Positions 17,633-30,239 are shown, numbered from the stretch's first letter. The stretch is 64,000 nucleotides of DNA from Nitzschia sp. pyKryTriq1 (GCA_956465555.1 OY101116.1:3286001-3350000), one strand, 5' to 3'. The notes: a model not told the origin generated them from the letters alone. A program made the numbers and translations.

Positions 17633-19818
17633 ATGCTTTCGTCGCTTCTTCCGATTATTGCCTGGTTGCCACCCTGGCTTCTGGCCTCGGGTCTCATACT
17701 TCTGATTACACTGCGATGGCTTCTGTCGTGGCCCCACCAAAATACAAAAATTCAGCCAATGAGGGCGAGCAAATTTAGCCCCGAGCTCATCCCCTCTGGC
17801 AAGATTGATAGTATCGTCGTCGGAAGTGGCAGTGGTGGATGCGCCTGTGCGAACATGCTGTCACAAGCAGGGCAGAGGGTACTAATTTTGGAGCAGCATC
17901 CCACAACAACAGGTGGCTGCACCCATACCTTTCGAGAGAATCGTTGCGAGTGGGACACCGGCCTTCACTACGTACGTCGTATCATTGAGTGCTGACAAGA
18001 ACTTTGGCTGTTTTGCGTTCGAACCTAACAAACTTCTCACTCTTTGCAGACTTCGGCCGCAATGGGAAGCAAAGTATGTCGTCCTGGAGCTCTAATGAAC
18101 TTTATGCTCAAGGGGCTACAGCATTGGACGCCGCTCGCTGATCCATACGACGAAGTCCTCTTTCCTCGGGAGGTTGACGAATGTGTCAAACCAGGTCTTC
18201 CCAACAAGAATTCCTACTGCTTTGTGAAAGGTGCCGAACAAACTATTGACAGCATTCTGAAAAATCTCCACCCCGGAAATACAGAACTCCGTGAAGCATC
18301 ATTGCGCTACATGGATCTTTGTCAAGATATTACGTCTGGCTTCACGGCTTTAGGCCTTAGCCGGGTGGTTCCCAGCTGGTTGCAGTTTCTGGTCAAAAAA
18401 CGCGTCGATAGACTCATGACCTTTGCCAGCATGACTGTTCGTGATGTTCAATATGCCATGCTAAACCTTGGCTACACCAAGGAAGATCTGTTGCAGAAAG
18501 GCTGTCCCAAAGCTCCCGATGGCCCCGAGCCAGACCCAACCATTCGTCGGCTTAAGGCAGTGCTGACGCACCCTATCGGCGACTACGCGGTTCAACCCCG
18601 AGATGCCACCAGTAAGTTCTTCAATCCAGCTTCCACTGAGTGTTCATTGCAACCCCACCGAACGATGGTCTCACGAAATGTTTGTTGATTTAAAATGGTC
18701 TCTTGATAGTGGCGGCGCATGGAGTGACCATGTCCCACTACGTCGATGGCGCGTGTTATTGTGTAGGCGCAACGCAACAGATATCCCTTCGCAGCACCAG
18801 CCTTGTCCGTGCATGCGGTGGTGAGGCACTGATCGACGCCACGGTCCGATCGATTATCGTTGAAAATGGAAGGGCCGTGGGAGTGCGCGTGAGCAACACC
18901 TCAGAGCTCTGGGAATGTACTTCTGACGAGGAACGTGATCAAGTCCCGAGCGTCGAGATTCGTGCCAAGAATATTGTGTGGGCGGCCGGAATCTACAATC
19001 TCTATACGAAGATGCTGCCGAGGGAGCTCCCTGCTGTCAAAGAATTTCATGATCCCACCAAGCGCACAGTTCGTCAGAGCAACGGTCATGTGTTCCTCTT
19101 TCTCAAAATCAAGGGAGACGCTGACGAAATTGGAGTTCCTGACCACAATCTTTGGTATTTCAACAGCTACGACATGGACCAGGCATTCGATGAATATTTT
19201 GCCAATCCTACAGAAACGAGGCCTCCAACAGTTTATATTGGCTTCCCCTGCACAAAGGATACCAGCTGGAAAAAACGCTACCCCGGTGTGAGCAATTGCG
19301 TTATGATTTCTGATGGTTTGTGGGAGTGGTTCGCCAAGTGGGAAAATACTCACGTCAAACAAAGGGGTCCAGACTATGAGGAATTCAAGGAGAAGTTGAG
19401 CAAGCATCTACTCGACATTTTATATGAAACTGTTCCACAAGTCCAAGGCAAAGTTGAATTTCATATGCTTGGTACACCCCTCTCAGAAGTGAGTTACCTT
19501 TCCTCTTATCATGCTGGTTCGTACGGCACAAAGTGCCTCCCGAGCATGTTTGCCAAGGAAAATCGCAACTGGACGACCACTCCCCATACTTCCATTCCCG
19601 GTCTTTATTTGGCCGGCTCCGATGCATTCCTCCCAGCTGTATGTGGTGCGATGTATGGTGGTTGCTTCGGGGCCGCGGCTGTCCTGGGCCACGTGCGCAC
19701 CTTCAAATTGATGGTTTCTTTTATGACTGATTTCGCCAAATCAGTGAAAGAGGACAATCCAAAATTATCTTGGTTCCAAGCCTACTATGCTGCTTGGGAC
19801 AAATTTGTTAACGAATGA
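17633..19818 (+). CDS. RETSAT/carotenoid isomerase-like FAD-dependent oxidoreductase
   Basis: Three exons: 17633..17971, 18050..18611 and 18710..19818 (introns of 78 and 98 nt, GTACGT...GCAG and GTAAGT...TAG), giving 669 aa with all junctions in frame. The N-terminal hydrophobic segment (about residues 5-30) suggests ER anchoring. A Rossmann FAD site, SIVVGSGSGGCACANML, is followed by VLILEQHPTTTGGCTHTF and WDTGLHY, as in all-trans-retinol 13,14-reductase and the CRTISO family. A second conserved stretch, GRAVGVRV, and the C-terminal FAD block GLYLAGSDAFLPAVCGAM complete the fold. It probably saturates or isomerises a polyene (carotenoid or retinoid); the exact substrate cannot be told from sequence. 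Confidence 0.85.
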
Positions 19819-20017
19819 ATCATTTGCTGTGGGAGGTATCAGGCCCGCGCTTTGAGCAACAACAAGAAAATTCAAATACAAAAGGAATTCTGACGCGTGA
19901 GGGCTGCCGCATTCATGTTATATGTGGAACTCTACTATTCTCAATTCATCATTCTTCACTCCTGCTGTTTGGAAGACTAAAATCAGTTTCTTCTTGACGA
20001 TAAAATACCATGTGCAC

Positions 20018-20118
20018 TCTCTACTCTACTAGTTGAGGCGCTGTATTCCGTAGTCCGTAGACTCCCATCTGGTAGCTACTCTACTCTACTAGCTAGTAGA
20101 GCTAGAGTAGCTAGAGTA
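20018..20118. repeat. CTAG-rich palindromic repeat cluster
   Basis: CTACTCTACTAGCTAGTAGAG and related words; the core reads nearly the same on both strands. Same class as at 2925..3045 and 7055..7145. Confidence 0.75.
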
Positions 20119-20790
20119 GTGTAGTACAAAATCAGCGTGGCCATGGTGGGTGGTACTCGAAGTTTGTAGAGCTGAAGATAGAGCTCGACTCAATCGATGA
20201 CGCGCAGTAGAGAGGTCCGGTCTCTGCTGGCTTTCGATTATGAGAACGACGTACGGACGGGATCCACGGTCGGGACTAGTCTAGCTAGTAAATGCGCGAG
20301 TTCACGAGTTTGTGATATTGCGAATTGTGAGACTATTTTATTGATGAAACTGAAGATGAAATCTTGATCAATCTGGAACTGCCGGAAGCAGTTTGGAAAG
20401 ATCTTTTGCAGTTTCACAATTACATTAAGTACATTGATGATGCACAGATGAAGGTTTGGAAGAAGTATGAAGCGCCAGGGTCGTGAACGGAAGTTTCATA
20501 GCATGAGGCGAAGGTAGATCTTTTCTTCGGCCTAAAACAGTTTGACTCGATTGACTCTGTTCGATTGTGGTTGACCTCATTTGAGATGCCTGTGAGCACC
20601 GGACGGAGGGCAAACGTTTGTGCTCGGTCCTAATATCCCAACGATTTTTCTTATCTTCCAAACTTCCGGAAGATGACATATAATTTGTACCAGCTCTACT
20701 GGTTCTCAAGCAGGTTCTTGTGGAAGCGGTTCTTGAATAGGAGCGCTCCTGTACAGTACGAGTACAGTATGTACCGCCAATGGTGCTTAG

Positions 20791-20821
20791 GTGGGGGGAG
20801 GGCTTCGCCCCCCCCTCCCAC
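20791..20821. other. GC-rich hairpin with TTCG loop
   Basis: GTGGG...GGAGGGC-TTCG-CCC...TCCCAC can form a long G:C stem closed by a TTCG loop. No gene boundary lies next to it; it could be a structured RNA fragment or a chance product of homopurine tracts. Confidence 0.5.
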
Positions 20822-21172
20822 ATCCCCCCCTAGGAAATTCAGAATTCTTCTTCCCGGCGATGACGAGGAAGTCGCTAACTACAGTACTGTACTTGTACCA
20901 AAATTTTAAGTCCCAAATCGCATGCTGGGCCGTCTTCTACGACACGTTCTTTACGTACCCCTGCGATGATGAACAGCGACGTCTGTCTGTCTGCTCGCTC
21001 CGCTCGCATCAAAAACAATCCTGCGCCGTCGCTACGCGACGTGGGAACTACATCAATCTTTCACTTTGTTCTAAGTTGAAGGTTGAGAGTTGAGAGTGTC
21101 ACCCACAATTTTTTGCACTAGTAGTACAATCTAAAATCCTCGATTCTATTTCTCTAGTCTTGCGGATTTTGC

Positions 21173-22144
21173 ATGTTGAGTAGCGTAGTTGGAATTGTCA
21201 GTGGAGGGTCTTCGGGTCTAGGAGCAGCAACTGCAAGATGCCTCCTTCGAAATGGAGCGAGAGTTGTCGTTGCCGATTTGCCCAGTAGCCGGGATAACTT
21301 CTTGGCTATGGCTTACGCCGAGGTTCTTGATGCATCTAGGATTGTGGAAGGGGGTGCGGGAATATCTGCCGCGAGTTCTCCAGTTGTTGCCTTTGCAGAA
21401 ACCGATGTCACACGACCGGAACAAGTGGCAGGGGCCCTCGACTTGGCTGAAGCGACATTTGGAGAACACGTCAATGCTGCTATTAGCTGTGCGGGTATTG
21501 GAATTGCTAAAAAGATTCTATCGAAGAAACGCGGCTCGGAAGATCCGCCGTCCGCTCATCCGCTTGATCTCTTTTCCAATGTCATCAATGTGAACCTGAT
21601 TGGCACCTTCAATGTAGCTTCGTTAGCAGCAGAACGAATGGTACTACGAGATCCAGGGCAAGACGGCGCCCGGGGATGCATAGTTAACACTGCGAGCGTC
21701 GCAGCCTATGATGGTCAAAGGGGTCAAGTGGCGTACGCTGCTAGCAAAGGAGGAGTTGTCGGCATGACACTACCGATGGCTCGAGATTTGGCAGAGCATG
21801 GAATCCGGGTCATGACGATCGTAAGTAGATCTCGCATCTATACTTTGTGGTGTATGAATCATCAAGTTCGTGGTTTTGTTCATAATTCAAGCGGCTGACG
21901 CTTCCTTGTTTGCGAACAATAATCTCTCTCTGCAACGCTGTGATAGGCCCCTGGTCTGTTTTTGACACCTCTGCTGGAGGCTTTGCCGGAAAAGGTTCAG
22001 AACGAGCTTGGTGCATCCATTCCATTCCCAAATCGACTAGGTGATCCAGATGAATACGGCCAACTAGTGTTGTCGATCTTGTTGAACCCCATGCTGAATG
22101 GAGAGTGTATTCGTTTGGACGGCGCGGTACGATTGCCTCCGTAG
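21173..22144 (+). CDS. HSD17B10: Short-chain dehydrogenase, HSD17B10 type (3-hydroxyacyl-CoA dehydrogenase type 2)
   Basis: Two exons, 21173..21820 and 21947..22144 (126-nt intron, GTAAGT...ATAG), give 281 aa. NAD-binding GGSSGLG is near the N-terminus, with NCAG-equivalent ISCAGIG, catalytic Ser in [11 protein letters not shown], and Tyr/Lys in VAYAASKGG. The ending ([31 protein letters not shown]) is the diagnostic HSD17B10 C-terminus and is supplied only by exon 2. The enzyme family works in mitochondrial isoleucine and short-chain fatty acid breakdown and doubles as part of mitochondrial RNase P in animals. A mitochondrial presequence is not evident from this start, so an unseen upstream exon is possible. 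Confidence 0.92.
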
Positions 22145-22656
22145 TAGAGTACCCGCATGAATTACTGTGCTGCAGGGAAGTGACAATATCTTCCGCAGTT
22201 TAAGACTTCGTCGTATAGCGTGAAGTACTAGAGACTTAAGAGTACCCGATATAATGCATTGGTTACCTTGGGACACAAGGCGTTTGCGGCGTTCATACAT
22301 TGCAGAGCCGGTCAGACAACCAGCTGTGCGTAGTAGGGAGTGTGAATTCTGTACTACAGACTACTAGACACTGATTTGCAACAATCCACTATTGTGCCAA
22401 CTTCTGTCCGCTGCGCCTACTATACTGTGGTCATCACCACCTGCGGTATTAAAAACGACCTATCGCTAGGGTACTTATCACCGGTCTTGAAGCTACATGC
22501 AACAAAATACTGGTACAGTACCAGATTCTGTGGAAGGGCGCGTAAATCTATCTTCCAAACCAATTTCGTTGCCAAACGACAGGACATATTTACGTGGACC
22601 ACCAACACAATTATGAAATGATAAACGAGATGAAATTAAGAAGAAAGCCTACGTGT
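22145..22656. other. Intergenic region
   Basis: Between tail-to-tail genes. Nothing recognisable; short frames only. Confidence 0.6.
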
Positions 22657-23226
22657 TTATTCTTCTTCCGCATCATCCCCACCGCTGATCGAGAAGTATC
22701 GCATTTCGTAAGAGTTCTTCGAGGCGGCAACGACTCGGAGGTAATCACGGAGTTGGTGCTTCTTCAAGAATCGCTTAGAAAGATATTTCAGTTGACGCTT
22801 GGAGAATTTCAAGTCGGCAGGACTGGCAACCGTAAGCTTAGTGCGGTCCTTGGAGATGACAACATTACTGGAAGCCAAAGCACCAGTCTTTCCTCCGATC
22901 TTAATTCTTTCTTGAAGGTAGGACTCAAAAAGGTTCATATCGAGGACCTTGTCGTCCACTGGCTGCGCGCAGTCGATCACGAACTTGACGATGTTCTTCT
23001 TAGCCTTGACCTGATGATACAACAACCAATAATATATTAGATGGATTCCTCGTGCGACTGAGAATAAAATGATGCAGGTCGATCCGCCAGCGGAGGTTGC
23101 TCTCAGATCCAAGTCCAAAAACAAACTATGTTTTTCGATTTTGAACTGAAAGGCCTCCAAGTCGTCAAGCACCAAAGTGCAAGAGACTGGATAGGCGGAT
23201 CGTCATCTTTGACGATCTCTTACCAT
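22657..23226 (-). CDS. RPL22: 60S ribosomal protein L22 (eL22)
   Basis: The first coding exon is only the ATG (23224..23226, donor GTAAGA). The second is 22657..23010 after a 213-nt intron ending ATCAG. The product is 118 aa: M-VKAKKNIVKFVIDCAQPVDDKVLD, LFESYLQERIKIGGKTG, then FSKRQLKYLSKRFLKKHQLRDYLRVV and an acidic end GGDDAEEE, all diagnostic of eL22. Continuing the frame into the intron would add unrelated residues, so the one-codon exon is the better model. Cytosolic large-subunit protein near the exit tunnel region. Confidence 0.93.
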
Positions 23227-24042
23227 TGTTTCAGTGATTTGATTGAAAAATAAAGGAGTGAAGTATGAAGTATGAGTAATGTTGTTGTTGTGTGTGTCCA
23301 TACATGGGCTGCTCTCTTGTCTGCTTGAACAAGCAAGAATTGTACGGCCAGTACTGGTACCAGGTAGACGCACGCACCCTGAACCAAGTCTTTGGTTTCA
23401 GCGGTAAGAGGTAAAATAATAAGATGTTGTGTCCAACCGAGGTTCGACAACTTCGACCCCCACCACGCAAGAACAATTTTTTATAATAAATTAGGGGAGG
23501 GGGACGACTCCAAGCCCCGATTTTTTTAAATTTCGTCCAGCCGGTACGGTGGCTTTTTGTCTGCCTCCGTCTCCAGCGCCCATCCGGGGCGCAGGGCTGG
23601 CAGGCGCGCGCCGTTTTTTTCGTCGGTATTATTTGAAATCGGAGTTCAAAAAAACAAATCCAAAATCTCTTGTCGCTTTTGTTCGCGTAGACGACTACCG
23701 TACCGTACCAGTACACGCACCAGGACCAGGAGTCATCGTCGTCTCTCCTAAGTGCGTGGAGAGTGTTTAATCTTTCATCCCAAGGGAATACCCACATCAA
23801 GCTTTGAGTTGTGCGCCGTTGTGCTCTTCCTCCACACACTTTGGTCTCTCTCATCAACAGCAAATCATCTCATCACCCCTACCGGTACAGTACAAACTAC
23901 TGATTAATCATACATACCGTTGCGGTACTGCGCAGGGAAGAGGTTCTCGTGCAGGAAAAGGATATAACTCGTTTCGTGTTGTTATCCTGGTTGCGAGGTA
24001 TTGTCTCTTCTGAATTCATCTAATCGTCTTCTCTAAGACATC
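23227..24042. other. Divergent intergenic region between eL22 and KNL1
   Basis: Head-to-head upstream region of two genes. It contains a GTAC-type cluster near 23340-23365 and 23698-23712, poly-T runs and pyrimidine-rich stretches. The 210-codon minus-strand frame (23231..23863) has Arg/Trp/His-rich, non-protein-like composition and is not accepted. Confidence 0.55.
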
Positions 24043-27000
24043 ATGTCGGATTCGACGCCCCAAACTTCACGGGGAACCTCGTCATTTCCCGCCTCGGGCA
24101 AGGAAAATGAGGCGCAGCCAAGCGTGACGAAGGTATCTGGGATTGCCAAGACACCATCAAAGTCTCGTGTGAGTCTCGGCGCCCCTGCAAACTTCTATTT
24201 CAAGTATGTGAACTCTTCTAAAAAGGCAACTGCATCCTCCACTTCGTTTCTGCATGAGTCGCAAGACGAGGAAAACTTGACGGGTACAATTAGTATTCCG
24301 GGACTGAACAAATCCGTCAATTTGGCTGATACCAGTCTACTTAGTCTGGGCGCCTCGAGCAGCGGCAGTAGCGATCAGAGTGATGGCGATATGCTCAACA
24401 AAAGTACGCTCAGCGACACGACCGACCTGACTGCCAGTAGCTTTGTTCTCCAAGCGACCTCCCGTCAAGTTATGCGTCAGATGGCAGGTCAATCGCATTC
24501 GGCAAAGAAGAAAGGTCCTCGAGAACTTGATGTCGACGTGGGTGTGAAGCCGCAGCCCCTGACAATTGAGGCAGACGCACCGTCTGTTGAATTCAAAGTG
24601 CTTGAAGTCACATCGGCCAGCAAGGGTTCTTCCGAATCGTCTTCCCAAGACACTGTGCCTCTTGCACAAGAGACACCAGTGGGAGAAGTAGGTGCTTCCC
24701 GGCGACAATCACTTCGTCGAACCTCGCCATCGTTGCGACAGCGTATGTCCGCCACCCCTCAGAGCCTGAAGAAACTCACTGACGATCTTAGGAATCAGAG
24801 AATGAATCGGCAGGCAAAGCAAGATGCCATTCGCCGTCTCTCCGCCGACAGTAAGAACTCAATTCAGTCGCTCAATGCCCAATTGGAGTCACTTACTTCG
24901 AAGAACTACAATGAAACAGGGGACACTGCCAACTTGGATCGAAAGCGTCTACCTCCTACGAGTACTTCCGCACAGCCCACGTTGATGGCATCACAATCCG
25001 TGCCTAGTCCCTCTCCAAGCCCTGTCGTCAATAAGAGTTGCACAACCCAAGAAATAGTTGGTGCAATGGAAGAGATATTTGCCGCTCAAAAAGACGGTGA
25101 TGATGATTCTTCTGAATCATCATATTCGCGCGGGTCCATGACTGGGCTGAGCACTCCCCATACGTCCAATGAGGCTGAAGGCCGGCATGAAACGAAAAAT
25201 GTAACCTCGATTCCGAAATCTATTGAGGTAGCCAATGAGGCTTCGCCGAAAAATGCAATGGAATCATCTTCGATAGCAACCGTTGGCTCATCGAAAGAAG
25301 AAAAAAGACCAGAATCACCCCTGTCGCCCATGGCCGATGCGCCATCTGCTGAAAACGGCCGTTTAACCCCAGGGCTGACACCGACTAAACTTGACGCCGT
25401 ACCGCGTCGTATTTTGAATCCAAAAGCACTCGATTCACCGGCTAGAAATACTCGCAGTAGTGCCAAGAAAAAAAAGAGACCCGCCGAACTGGAACACGTC
25501 GAAGAAGTCGGAACTTCCCATCTAAAACGGTTAACATGCGATGGGTCTATATCTCTTTCTGAAACACCTCTATCTGTTCACACTATCGGGGCGGGAAAGC
25601 TTGAGCGTGCAACGCACCAGTCTGGTAAGGATGCATCAACGATAGAGCAAGGAGATGGCGACACGGCTTCACTCGGGCAGCTGGCCAGCATTGTCGGGGT
25701 AGTTACGGGGAGCCTCCGAGTGCTAGTTGATCCGCCTGCCTGCGAAGAACTGGCTGGTGAGCAAGAAGGAAACACTCATAATAACCCTGACTTGAAGGAA
25801 GGTTCAAGTGGGGGCTTGTTTATTATGGATATCCCTCCTGGTTCTGACGAGACTTCCGAATCTTTAGCCCTCGCGGTTGAAATGGGGCAAAGTCGACCTG
25901 CCATGGTGGACACTGAAAGGGGAAATTCGTTGGCCCAAGATAGAGAAGGGGGTACTTTCTCTCTCGCTGATCTCAGTGGTATCCTCCGGACTCAATCTCG
26001 AATCATCGCCGGATCTGTCGAGGAAGAGGAGCTTTCACCCTCTGACCAAGCCAGTCAACATGTACCTGCTTCATCGAACGAAGAGCCTGTCCAGGTGCCC
26101 ATTAAGACAAGAGATGCTTTTCTTTCTACCGGTAAACAGGATGACAGAATTCATTCGCCGAGAATTGAAAGCAAAGATTGTTTAGTGATAGCCGGTAGTC
26201 CAAGTCAAAGCGACGGAGACACTGCCTCCATCGGGGATATTTCTGAAGTTCTCTTCCTCAAAAATAGCCAGTCAAGGTCGTCGTGTTCAACCGACGCAAC
26301 GCCCCAGGGTAGTCCTGCCTTGACGAATATGTCGGCAGAGCCCAATCAAGAACAATGCACCGAATCTTTGGGGTCCACGAAGTCGTCATACACAACAACG
26401 ATTGAAGCCTGCGGTGACACTGCCTCTCTTGCTGATCTTGCCGATTTACTGGGTACAGGATCAACTTCCATGCAGGTAGGCTCGCCAATTTCTTCCTACT
26501 TGAAGGATTGTAACGAGTCTACCCATGAGCGAGTCAGAACGCAGCTTTCTCAAACGTCAAGAAATGCTAGTGCCGAAAAAATGAGTCAGGGTTCGTTCGG
26601 ATCTACGGAACAATCTCACTCGGGGACTGACGATGGGCCAGAAACGGCGTCCCTTTCAGACCTAGCCGAAATTTTTGGCTCCGTTCCGTTCCAAACGCAG
26701 GACTCTGAGGGTACTCCTGCCAGCAAGATTTCGTCGGTCGGTGAGGCTTCTCCGTCTCATTCTCAGTTATCTAAGATTGTGTTTGCGTCAAATGAAGCTG
26801 TAGACGAAATGACTGCAAGGGCTGACTCGAATAAAAAAAATGGAGAAGATCTGACGGCTGAACGAACCGGGGAAGACGGAACGATCATGCCCGTTGTTTC
26901 ATCCAGGAAGCGTTCTAGATCCGCTAGTGTGTCCACGATGCCGTCGCCTTCAAAACTTATCGATGCTTCACTTGGTGGCGAGCAGCTCGCACCCACAGAT

Positions 27001-30000
27001 TGCACGCCCCCCGCCAAATCTCCCATTCGACTTACTCCGAACTCCCACAAGAAGCCAACTCCGACCAAGATTGCCCCGTCACCAAGGCGTATCCCTAACC
27101 CACAGCATATTAACTCACCTGCAAGGAATACAAGAAGTGCGAAGAAAGCTGCTTTTGAATCGGAGAACGAGATGGAGGAGCTCCAGACCAGCACATTCAC
27201 TACGAAACGACGCCTCTCAGAGATGAGAAATGAGAATGGAGTCCTGGATACCTTGCGCGCCAAACTGGACTCAGAAACAGATGTGCAGACAAATAATAAG
27301 CGATGCAAGACATCTATACAAGGTTTGCCTCCTGTGGCGCACGACAAAGAAAATAGTGTCCAGATTTCGCCCATGTCAAAGAAGAGCCAGCCAGTTGGAA
27401 TTTTGAGCTCTCGAAAAAAGATCCGAAGTAATTCCAAGTCTTCTCAGCGATCCGTCGCTTTTGGCTCTCCTGAAGCAGCCGAATACCACATCGGCAGTCC
27501 ATCTGTGAACATGACACCAATGCCATCGAAGAAAGCCAAGGAGCTCTACGCAATTCCAAGGGACAACATCTCCGGGGAAGCTTCAGATACATCGAGCCCT
27601 GTTGTGGACCATACAGTGGAGATCGAAGCGGACCTCAACATCCTCGTCGACAAAATCACTGTTGAGAATATGAACCGATCTCCAGAACTGAGCCCAATTT
27701 CCAACGCTCATGACGACACTGGTCCCGTGGCTTTACCCGGCAACTACAACGTGTCGAAGTCAAAGCCTTCCGGAAAAGGCTGTATGCTTTCGACGAACAC
27801 GGAGTCGACTGGTGTCCCCAGCACTTCAGCAACTCCCAGGGACGAGTCCACTATCGAACTGGAAAACGGAATGGAGGGGTTGATTGCAAATATGGATTTC
27901 CACACAAAAAATGCGCCCTCATCAGAGTCATTTGACCAGGTCGACCTTCCAGCTGCCGCTGGTTTTTCTTCTTCCACGCAAGATGATGTGGTGGCCAATT
28001 CAATGAACGACAAATCTCAGCTTTCTCCTGCAGATTCGTCGATCGAAATGACGGACGCTCAGAGTATTGCATCACTGAACTCAGCTAAGTCAGACAAGTA
28101 CACCTCAAAGCTTCAATTAAATGCTCAAAAATTAGACTTCGCGCTCATGGGGACCGAGGCTCTGGTTGCTTTGGAAGCGAGTAACGATAGTATGGATATC
28201 GACGAGGGAAATACAGTGGAACTTGAGAATGGTATGACTGGTCTTCTCGCAGCCGCAGGGGTAAGGGAAAGTCTTGTCGGCATAAGAACACCATATATTC
28301 ATGAAAAGACAGGCAAGCCCTTCTCTGCTTTGCCAGGTGACAAAATACAGGTGTCGAACGTGGGGGGTGAGCCGGAGTTTGCAAACCGACAATTCGACGC
28401 CAATGTTCGAACTACAACAATTGAGTTTGACGAAGAGTCGTCTATGATCTCGAAACGATCTCGCAGAAGCTCCATCGCAAGTCGTTGTTTAACGCTTGAC
28501 GCTGGCGACCGCATCCAAATCTCTTCCGACGGATGCATCCGTGTTCCCGAGTCGTCCTTTGTGGAGGAACGCTCGGTCTCCTTCAAATCGCCAGAAACAT
28601 CCGAAATACTGACTTCAGTATCGTTTACTCAGCAGCCGTTCACTCTCAGCTTCGAAGAAATACTGCAGTCCAGTGGCATCACTCAGCTGAAATTAAACCC
28701 AACTGCTGGCTCAGGTGCGATGGATGCGATGGTCCATTTCAGCCAATCTGCTCAACATAGCAGACAGCCTCTATCAGAGAGGTGGAAGCAGTTCCTTGAA
28801 GCTGTTTGTGGTGAAGTCGAAAGAAGGACTGAAGGCGATGGTACAGCCTCCGAGACGATGAGGTCTATTTTTACCTCCGAACCATGCCGTTTCATCGATC
28901 TTCAACTTGAGCTCAGATCGGAACACAGCGGACCAATAATGAATTTGTTGACTCGCCTTGTTGCAGAAGGTCAGCAAGAAATCGAAACAGAATGGAATGT
29001 GTGGCTGACAACGGTCATGGACTCATTCGGCGGCCCGCTGGAAGAAGTCTCAAATGATTTGGAAGGAACTATTGGGTCATTCGATGAGATATCCTCAAGA
29101 TGTGACCAAATTCAAAAGCAGATTGCATTCTTGAATAAGCGAAAGGTTCAGAAGGCCCGTCGAAAGAGCCTCGCCAGAAGAAAGGTAAGCTGGAAACGTC
29201 GTTGCATTTATGTCGTCCGCTACATTTCCTTCTCATTTCCTCCATCTCATTTATGCTTTAGTCCACTGTCACTTGCCTTCAAGACGAGCTTCGCGCTCTA
29301 GAGATGGCGGTCGCGAAGAGAAAATCGGACTTGGACCAAGTGGCCGCCAAGGAAAAGGAATGCGATAACGTCATTGATTCCTCGGAGCGCTGTAAAAACA
29401 TATTCGAAGACTGTGATCTTGCACGCCCCTCGGCCCAGTCAAGTCAGAAAGAATATTTGTCCCTGAAAGGTCTTCACTCTTGGATTCCTGTTGAAGCTGG
29501 CGAGTCTAGGATATCTGTTGCCTCAATCGGCCACGGCAAGAACACATGCACCACCCTAGTCTGTGATGTATCGAAAACCAGAGAAGTCACTACTGATATC
29601 GTGATGAAAACTGTAGTACCCAACAGAATGAAAAAGTCGCTTCGGAAGTACTCTGGACCGCTATCAGCCTTTTTGGATGAGAATGTCCAGAGACTTGCTG
29701 CCTCATTGAAGGTCGACCCCACAACGTCCGCATCGAATCTTAGCCAGAAAATTCAAAATTACATGTGGTCCCTGGGTCGTCTGGACTTTACTGCTGCCGA
29801 GCTTCAAGGCCTGATGAGTCGTTATAAGGGCAAGCTCATCCGTTCAGCCCCCCGCTCGTTCGTACTCACTGTCGACTTTGAGGGTTCCGCCTCACGACTT
29901 TCAGTCGACTTTGAAATGGAGCTCACCTACCCTTCCTTGCCACTCGAGGTCAAAATGGATATCTGGGAGGGAGATATTGATTTTGAAGACATTCGAAAGG

Positions 30001-30077
30001 CTTTGGTGAAGAATGCCAAGCCCGGTTTTGGCTATCTATCGCGAGCGTGTGACATTATCAGCGCGTATGTAAAATAA
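24043..30077 (+). CDS. KNL1: Kinetochore scaffold KNL1/Spc7
   Basis: Two exons, 24043..29184 and 29262..30077 (77-nt intron, GTAAGC...TTTAG), give 1,985 aa. KNL1 links microtubules and the checkpoint to the inner kinetochore. The long disordered N-terminal part carries two kinds of MELT-like motifs. Five are of the type (G)DTASL-DLA-LLG, near residues 540, 637, 726, 791 and 867. Others are of the type T(V/I)ELENGM-GL near 1270 and 1391, with weaker ones near 1191 and 1457. A PP1-docking pair lies mid-protein: GILS at 1119-1122 and RSVAF at 1136-1140. A duplicated CDK-like block, SPARNTRS(S)AKK, occurs near residues 465 and 1025. The Spc7 domain begins around 1530 (FTLSFEEILQSSGIT) with coiled coil, and exon 2 ends in an RWD-like fold. 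Very likely correct; motif counts are by eye. Confidence 0.9.
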
Positions 30078-30239
30078 TCATTCATTTCATTTTCACTCTA
30101 CAAAAAGGTTCCAATACACTATGGTTGTACTAGAGAGCGCCGCATACGCAGGACTCTTATTGTTCTTTTCTAAAAATAATGGTGTACAAGTACAGTACAA
30201 GATTTTGCATGATAAACATGATGGCGCGTTCAGTACGAC

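Larger units (their letters stand above)
19819..21172. other. Intergenic region, repeats and GC hairpin
   Basis: No gene supported. It holds CTAG-rich palindromes (20018-20118), a strong GC hairpin (20791..20821), GTAC words around 20750-20775 and the upstream region of the dehydrogenase. The 132-codon minus-strand frame at 20425..20823 runs through the hairpin and has no protein-like features. Confidence 0.6.

Noticed and set aside
17972-18049. tRNA-like TTCGAAC loop in a 78-nt intron
   Set aside because: No T-arm stem and no acceptor stem; the segment is a normal GT-AG intron whose removal restores the FAD-enzyme frame.
23011-23223. C/D box snoRNA in the RPL22 intron
   Set aside because: A GATGACG and a CTGAG are present, but they do not form convincing C and D boxes with closing stem.
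23231-23863. 210-codon minus-strand open frame upstream of KNL1
   Set aside because: Arg/Trp/His-rich, no domain, runs through GTAC words and poly-T tracts, and lies in a head-to-head promoter region.
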